Of a stretch of 9,111 nucleotides of DNA, positions 6,012-9,111 are shown in pieces; position 1 is the first letter of the stretch; each line of letters starts with the position of its first letter. Where the stretch lies: assembly GCA_024224995.1 (NCBI GenBank), contig JAAENB010001193.1:1-9111 (forward strand), in the 5' to 3' direction. The notes under the pieces are model-generated. The model saw nothing but the letters and a program-made list of their open reading frames with translations. It did not search any database and was not told the origin of the DNA. The position numbers and the translations under genes are program-made. The stretch is from a bacterium (GTDB lineage: Bacteria > Spirochaetota > UBA4802 > UBA5550).

Positions 6012-6034
6012 CCTGCCGGAATTATTCCGGCAGG
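6012..6034. terminator. Shared hairpin between convergent genes
   Basis: CCTGCCGGAAT (6012-6022) is followed by one T and its exact reverse complement (6024-6034). In practice this is a 9-bp GC-rich stem with a 5-base loop. The stop codon of the SecY paralogue (minus strand, ending at 6022) lies in the loop and the collar gene ends 10 bases before the stem. On the plus strand a pyrimidine-rich stretch (TATTCTCTTCTTC) follows; on the minus strand the downstream sequence is only weakly T-rich. It probably ends both transcripts. Confidence 0.6.
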
Positions 6035-7494
6035 GTATTCTCTTCTTCAAGATCTATCAATAGAGCTGAAGCTTTTTCCAGAGATTCTCCGGGAACAAGA
6101 ACTTCTATATTGCCGTCTCCCAGGTTCCGGTGGTATACCAGGTACGGTAATCGAGGTGTGCAGACTTCCCAGAGAAAGAACGTCCCTGATGCCGCGAAAA
6201 CCCTGGTTTTATTAATATAACAGGCGATATTATTTCTTTTCATAATATCACTTATCAAAAGAGATTCCAATTCCGTGTTGCATGAGGTGAGCAATTCCAG
6301 GGAATTCCGGTCTTCGGGTTCAATTGCTTTCCCGTCTTTATACCGTTTTATTATATCGATTACTACACAAGATACAATTAAAACCTTGTACGTGAAAAAC
6401 ATACTAAAAAATCTATCGTAATCCATAACCACTGTAGGAAACAATAAAGGCCTCAGTACGATTAACAGAAGAAAAATTACAGCCGGAGTTATTATTTTTA
6501 AATAAATAGAATTAAGCTTTTTTGCTTGATCCTCTTCCGGAGAAAATTCGCTAATGGAATACTTATAATACGAAAGAGTTTCCAGAACACTTTTAGGTTT
6601 AAATATTATAACAGCCGCGATGTATGATAGAATCAACACGTTTGCCGCAGTTATAACATAAGACCACACCTTGAAAAATTCCTCGCCTGGCTGGATATAA
6701 AAAAAATTGAAAGAAGACATCATTATTCCCACTATTGCCGCGGCGTTTACCAGGGGAATAACCCCAAAGGCATTAACCCGTATGGGAAATGAAATAGTAT
6801 GATTTTCTTCGGCTTCCGGGCTTATTTCAATATTTCTTCGAGCCTGGATAATGATTATTGAAAGAACTACCATGACCACGATTATGGGCAAAATAAATAA
6901 AACAGCCTCACTATCCATATGAAACAGGCGCGCGAACTTCATTGGATTTAAAGCAGCCCCGCTGCCGTCCTGCAAGCTATCCAGGAACACAAGGATCAAT
7001 ACCCCATTGGCAATCCCTTTCCTGGTAATTGTTTTTGCCAGGAAAACAACTATTAAACAACCACAGACAAGCACCAGAACATATATGAATGGCTCGAAAC
7101 CGGATTGATCCCTCACCAACCTCCATGCAACGTTCTGAATATAGGTACGCAGCGATACTGCCTGAGCAATAGCCCAGATCACCGTTACTATCATTATTAT
7201 TTTTTCCAGTTTCAGCAAATCATTCCTGTCGCCGTACAATAACCTTTTCAAGGGTGGTACAACCATTGCCAACAGCAATATAATGGCAGTGGAAAAAAAA
7301 TAGGGAGCAATCCCCAGGCTAAAAATTGAAAATCCATTTGGCAAAGGTCCATACAGATAAGTACCCGAGCTCTGTACCAGGTCTTCAAGACCTCCATAGG
7401 TAAGGCCGGGGATAAGAATATAAGAACCTATTCTATAAAGAATAATTATCCCCACTGTTATTAATAACTTTTTCGCGAAACCGGAATATTTCAT
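6022..7494 (-). CDS. Stand-alone SecY paralogue with C-terminal DUF2007-like extension
   Basis: This 490-residue inner-membrane protein has the SecY fold. TM1 carries YRIGSYILIPG (20-30), TM2 FSLGIAPYFFSTAIILLLA (58-76), the TM4-5 region ITRKGIANGVLILVF (156-170), and the TM7 entry ISFPIRVNAFGVIPL (234-248), each closely echoing SecY. About ten hydrophobic segments end near 382. The C5 loop, normally GIRPG with the arginine needed for SecA and ribosome contact, reads SEFSPEEDQ here. A cytoplasmic tail of about 100 residues follows; 405-482 (ESLLISDIMKR, then GNIEVLVPGESLEKASALL) resembles DUF2007. Canonical secY sits in a ribosomal-protein operon. This gene stands alone between unrelated genes, so it is taken as a second copy. 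Possible roles: an accessory export channel, or a SecY-derived membrane protein with another task. The start has AGAGG 9 bases upstream. Membership of the SecY superfamily is firm, the job unknown. Confidence 0.85.
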   Translation of the reverse strand: MKYSGFAKKLLITVGIIILYRIGSYILIPGLTYGGLEDLVQSSGTYLYGPLPNGFSIFSLGIAPYFFSTAIILLLAMVVPPLKRLLYGDRNDLLKLEKIIMIVTVIWAIAQAVSLRTYIQNVAWRLVRDQSGFEPFIYVLVLVCGCLIVVFLAKTITRKGIANGVLILVFLDSLQDGSGAALNPMKFARLFHMDSEAVLFILPIIVVMVVLSIIIIQARRNIEISPEAEENHTISFPIRVNAFGVIPLVNAAAIVGIMMSSFNFFYIQPGEEFFKVWSYVITAANVLILSYIAAVIIFKPKSVLETLSYYKYSISEFSPEEDQAKKLNSIYLKIITPAVIFLLLIVLRPLLFPTVVMDYDRFFSMFFTYKVLIVSCVVIDIIKRYKDGKAIEPEDRNSLELLTSCNTELESLLISDIMKRNNIACYINKTRVFAASGTFFLWEVCTPRLPYLVYHRNLGDGNIEVLVPGESLEKASALLIDLEEENTLPE

Positions 7495-7624
7495 GTTTTA
7501 GAACCTCTACTCGTATCAATCACTCATATACGATTTCCTGTCAAGAAAAGATTTTTGGATTGACAAAACCCAAATACTGTCCATAAAAATATAGTCTCAG
7601 AACTATTTATTACGGAGGATCAAT
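7495..7624. promoter_or_regulatory. Divergent promoter region of the SecY paralogue and the acyl-CoA synthetase
   Basis: Two perfect TTGACA boxes face away from each other: one on the minus strand (7544-7539) and one on the plus strand (7560-7565), 15 bases apart. For the plus gene the -10 candidate is weak (CATAAA at 7582-7587 after 16 bases). For the minus gene I see no good -10 at 16-18 bases. The pair also makes an inverted repeat that could serve as an operator. The plus gene has GGAGG (7614-7618) 6 bases before its ATG. Confidence 0.4.
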
Positions 7625-9111
7625 ATGGCTGCTGCAACCCGGTATTTAGACAAACCCTGGCTTTCTCATTATGAAGAGGGTGTTCCACAGAATATAAATT
7701 TTGAAAATCTTTGCTTACATGAGTTCCTGGACAGATCGGGCAGGGAGTTCCCCGAGAAAAAAGCCTTAAACTTTCAGGGATACACTCTTAGCTATAAAGA
7801 GCTTACCGATATGGTGAACCGCTTTGCCGCCTGCCTTATTGACTTTGGCGTTGCGAAAGGAGACCGGGTTGCTGTTCTTTTACCAAACCTCATCCCTACG
7901 GTTGTGTGTCATTACGCTATTTTAAAAATTGGCGGCGTTGTGGTTATGAACAACCCCCTCTATTCGGACAGTGAACTTGAATACCAGTTTAACAACTCCG
8001 AAGCTAAGATCCTCATTACCCTTGATCTTCTTGGCAGCCGGATGATAGATCTTCGCCCGAAGACCTCTATCAAACAAATTATCTACACCTCCATTGGCGA
8101 CTATCTTCCTTTTCCCAAAAGTATTCTCTTTCCTCTTGTGGCTAAGGGCAAAGGACTGGCCGCGAAAGTTAAACCCGCGGAGGATGTGTTTCGCTGGAAG
8201 GATGTTATCAAACAGCATTCTTCTAATCCGCCTCAAATAGATATCTCTTTTGATGATACTGCCATGTGCCAGTATACCGGGGGAACTACCGGTGTTTCCA
8301 AAGGAGCTCTGCTTAAACACGGCAGCATGAGCAGGCAGGTCCAGCAGATCATGTCATGGTTTCCCCGGTTCAACAAAGGCGAAGAGATTATGCTTGGGGC
8401 TCTCCCCATATTTCATATTATGGGCCTCCAGGCTTCCATGAGTTTTGCCATGTCCATGGGCTGGGAACTGATCCTGGTTCCCAAACCGCAGCCCGAGCCC
8501 CTGCTCGAAAACATTCGCAAGTTCAGGCCCACGTTCGCGCCTATGGTTCCTACGATGTTTATTGGTATGCTGGCCGATCCGGCTGTAGATAAAACCGATA
8601 TGACCTGTTTAAAAGTCCTTGTGTCGGGCGGGTCTCCCATTCCTGTTGAAATTATCAAACAATTCAAAGAGAGGACCGGGGCCTCTATTGTTGAAGCTTT
8701 TGGCATGACCGAAGCTTCTCCCTGCACGCACATGAATCCTTTTACCGAAGGGAAATCCAAACCCGGCAGCATTGGCCTTCCCCTGCCCGATACGATATCC
8801 CGGATCGTAAGCCTGGAAGACGGAAAGTCCGATGTTCCCCAGGGGGAGGCTGGTGAAATGGTTATTACCGGTCCCCAGGTTATGGCCGGGTATTTAAATA
8901 TGCCCGAAGAGACTGCCAACACCCTTCAGAAGGGCTGGCTCTTTAGCGGCGATATTGCCACTATGGATGAAGAAGGTTATTTCTTTATTGTTGACCGTAA
9001 AAAAGATATGATCATTGCCGGAGGGTATAATATTTATCCCCGTGAAATTGACGAAGTTTTGTTTGAGCACCCTGCTATTCAGGAAGCCTGTGCTGTTGGG
9101 ATTCCTCATCC
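7625..9111 (+). CDS. fadD: Long-chain fatty acid-CoA ligase (acyl-CoA synthetase, FadD type), C-terminus cut by window
   Basis: It activates fatty acids to acyl-AMP and then acyl-CoA, feeding beta-oxidation or phospholipid synthesis at the inner face of the membrane. The 495 visible codons start at an ATG with GGAGG 6 bases upstream and stay open to the window end. The N-terminus (KPWLSHYEEGVP) resembles E. coli FadD (KVWLNRYPADVP). ANL-family motifs appear in order: P-loop-like YTGGTTGVSKG from Tyr217, EAFGMTEASP from Glu357, GWLFSGD with Asp443, and the hinge DRKKDMIIAGGYNIYPREID from Asp457. FadD-type proteins are about 560 residues, so about 65, including the catalytic C-terminal lysine, lie outside. 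The frame shows no disruption. Chain-length preference cannot be read from this. It is transcribed divergently from the SecY paralogue. Confidence 0.93.
   Translation, partial: MAAATRYLDKPWLSHYEEGVPQNINFENLCLHEFLDRSGREFPEKKALNFQGYTLSYKELTDMVNRFAACLIDFGVAKGDRVAVLLPNLIPTVVCHYAILKIGGVVVMNNPLYSDSELEYQFNNSEAKILITLDLLGSRMIDLRPKTSIKQIIYTSIGDYLPFPKSILFPLVAKGKGLAAKVKPAEDVFRWKDVIKQHSSNPPQIDISFDDTAMCQYTGGTTGVSKGALLKHGSMSRQVQQIMSWFPRFNKGEEIMLGALPIFHIMGLQASMSFAMSMGWELILVPKPQPEPLLENIRKFRPTFAPMVPTMFIGMLADPAVDKTDMTCLKVLVSGGSPIPVEIIKQFKERTGASIVEAFGMTEASPCTHMNPFTEGKSKPGSIGLPLPDTISRIVSLEDGKSDVPQGEAGEMVITGPQVMAGYLNMPEETANTLQKGWLFSGDIATMDEEGYFFIVDRKKDMIIAGGYNIYPREIDEVLFEHPAIQEACAVGIPH

Noticed and set aside
7922..8922. 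Minus-strand frames (7922-8320 and 8413-8922)
   Set aside because: Both are antisense to the intact acyl-CoA synthetase frame and carry no recognisable motifs.

Overview
The window most likely comes from a spirochaete, or a close relative with spirochaete-style lipoproteins. The two lipoprotein signal peptides end in relaxed lipoboxes (Phe at -3: FFS-C and FSA-C). There is also a large SpoIIE-type phosphatase response regulator with TPR repeats, and the intergenic DNA is AT-rich. This is inference from gene style, not a database match. No ribosomal RNA, tRNA, CRISPR array, transposase or prophage module is visible.

Layout, left to right. (1) 92-622 on the minus strand is a corrinoid adenosyltransferase (CobO/BtuR family). 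It is bracketed by degenerate 7-bp purine-rich repeats. (2) 623-1103 has no credible protein gene. It holds a well-formed sigma70-type promoter preceded by two direct repeats 21 bp apart and followed about 90 nt later by a very strong intrinsic terminator, so it is a candidate small RNA gene. (3) 1104-2522 on the plus strand is a secreted lipoprotein with an N-terminal CBM9/DOMON-like region and a C-terminal M23 (LytM-like) peptidase domain whose zinc ligands remain but one usual active-site histidine seems lost. (4) 2523-2659 holds a hairpin and a 42-codon minus-strand reading frame that looks like a protein C-terminus. (5) 2660-5185 on the minus strand is an 841-residue signalling protein: receiver, PAS, SpoIIE-like PP2C phosphatase, TPR and a complete C-terminal hemerythrin domain. 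(6) 5412-6002 on the plus strand is a small lipoprotein carrying a phage-tail-collar-type domain. (7) 6022-7494 on the minus strand is a stand-alone, divergent SecY paralogue with a C-terminal cytoplasmic extension resembling DUF2007. (8) 7625 to the window end on the plus strand is a FadD-type long-chain acyl-CoA synthetase, cut off before its C-terminus.

The genes do not form one operon. Orientation alternates at every gene and most have their own apparent promoters: a very good one for the receiver-phosphatase, and back-to-back -35 elements between the SecY paralogue and the acyl-CoA synthetase. Two gene pairs converge on hairpins (2542-2583 and 6012-6034). The common thread, if any, is the cell envelope: two lipoproteins, a translocon-like membrane protein and a fatty-acid-activating enzyme, next to a sensor that could read oxygen or iron status through hemerythrin. 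That link is speculative. The points most worth a second look are the receiver-phosphatase-hemerythrin architecture, the SecY paralogue with its changed C5 loop and extra domain, and the orphan promoter-terminator unit at 831-997.
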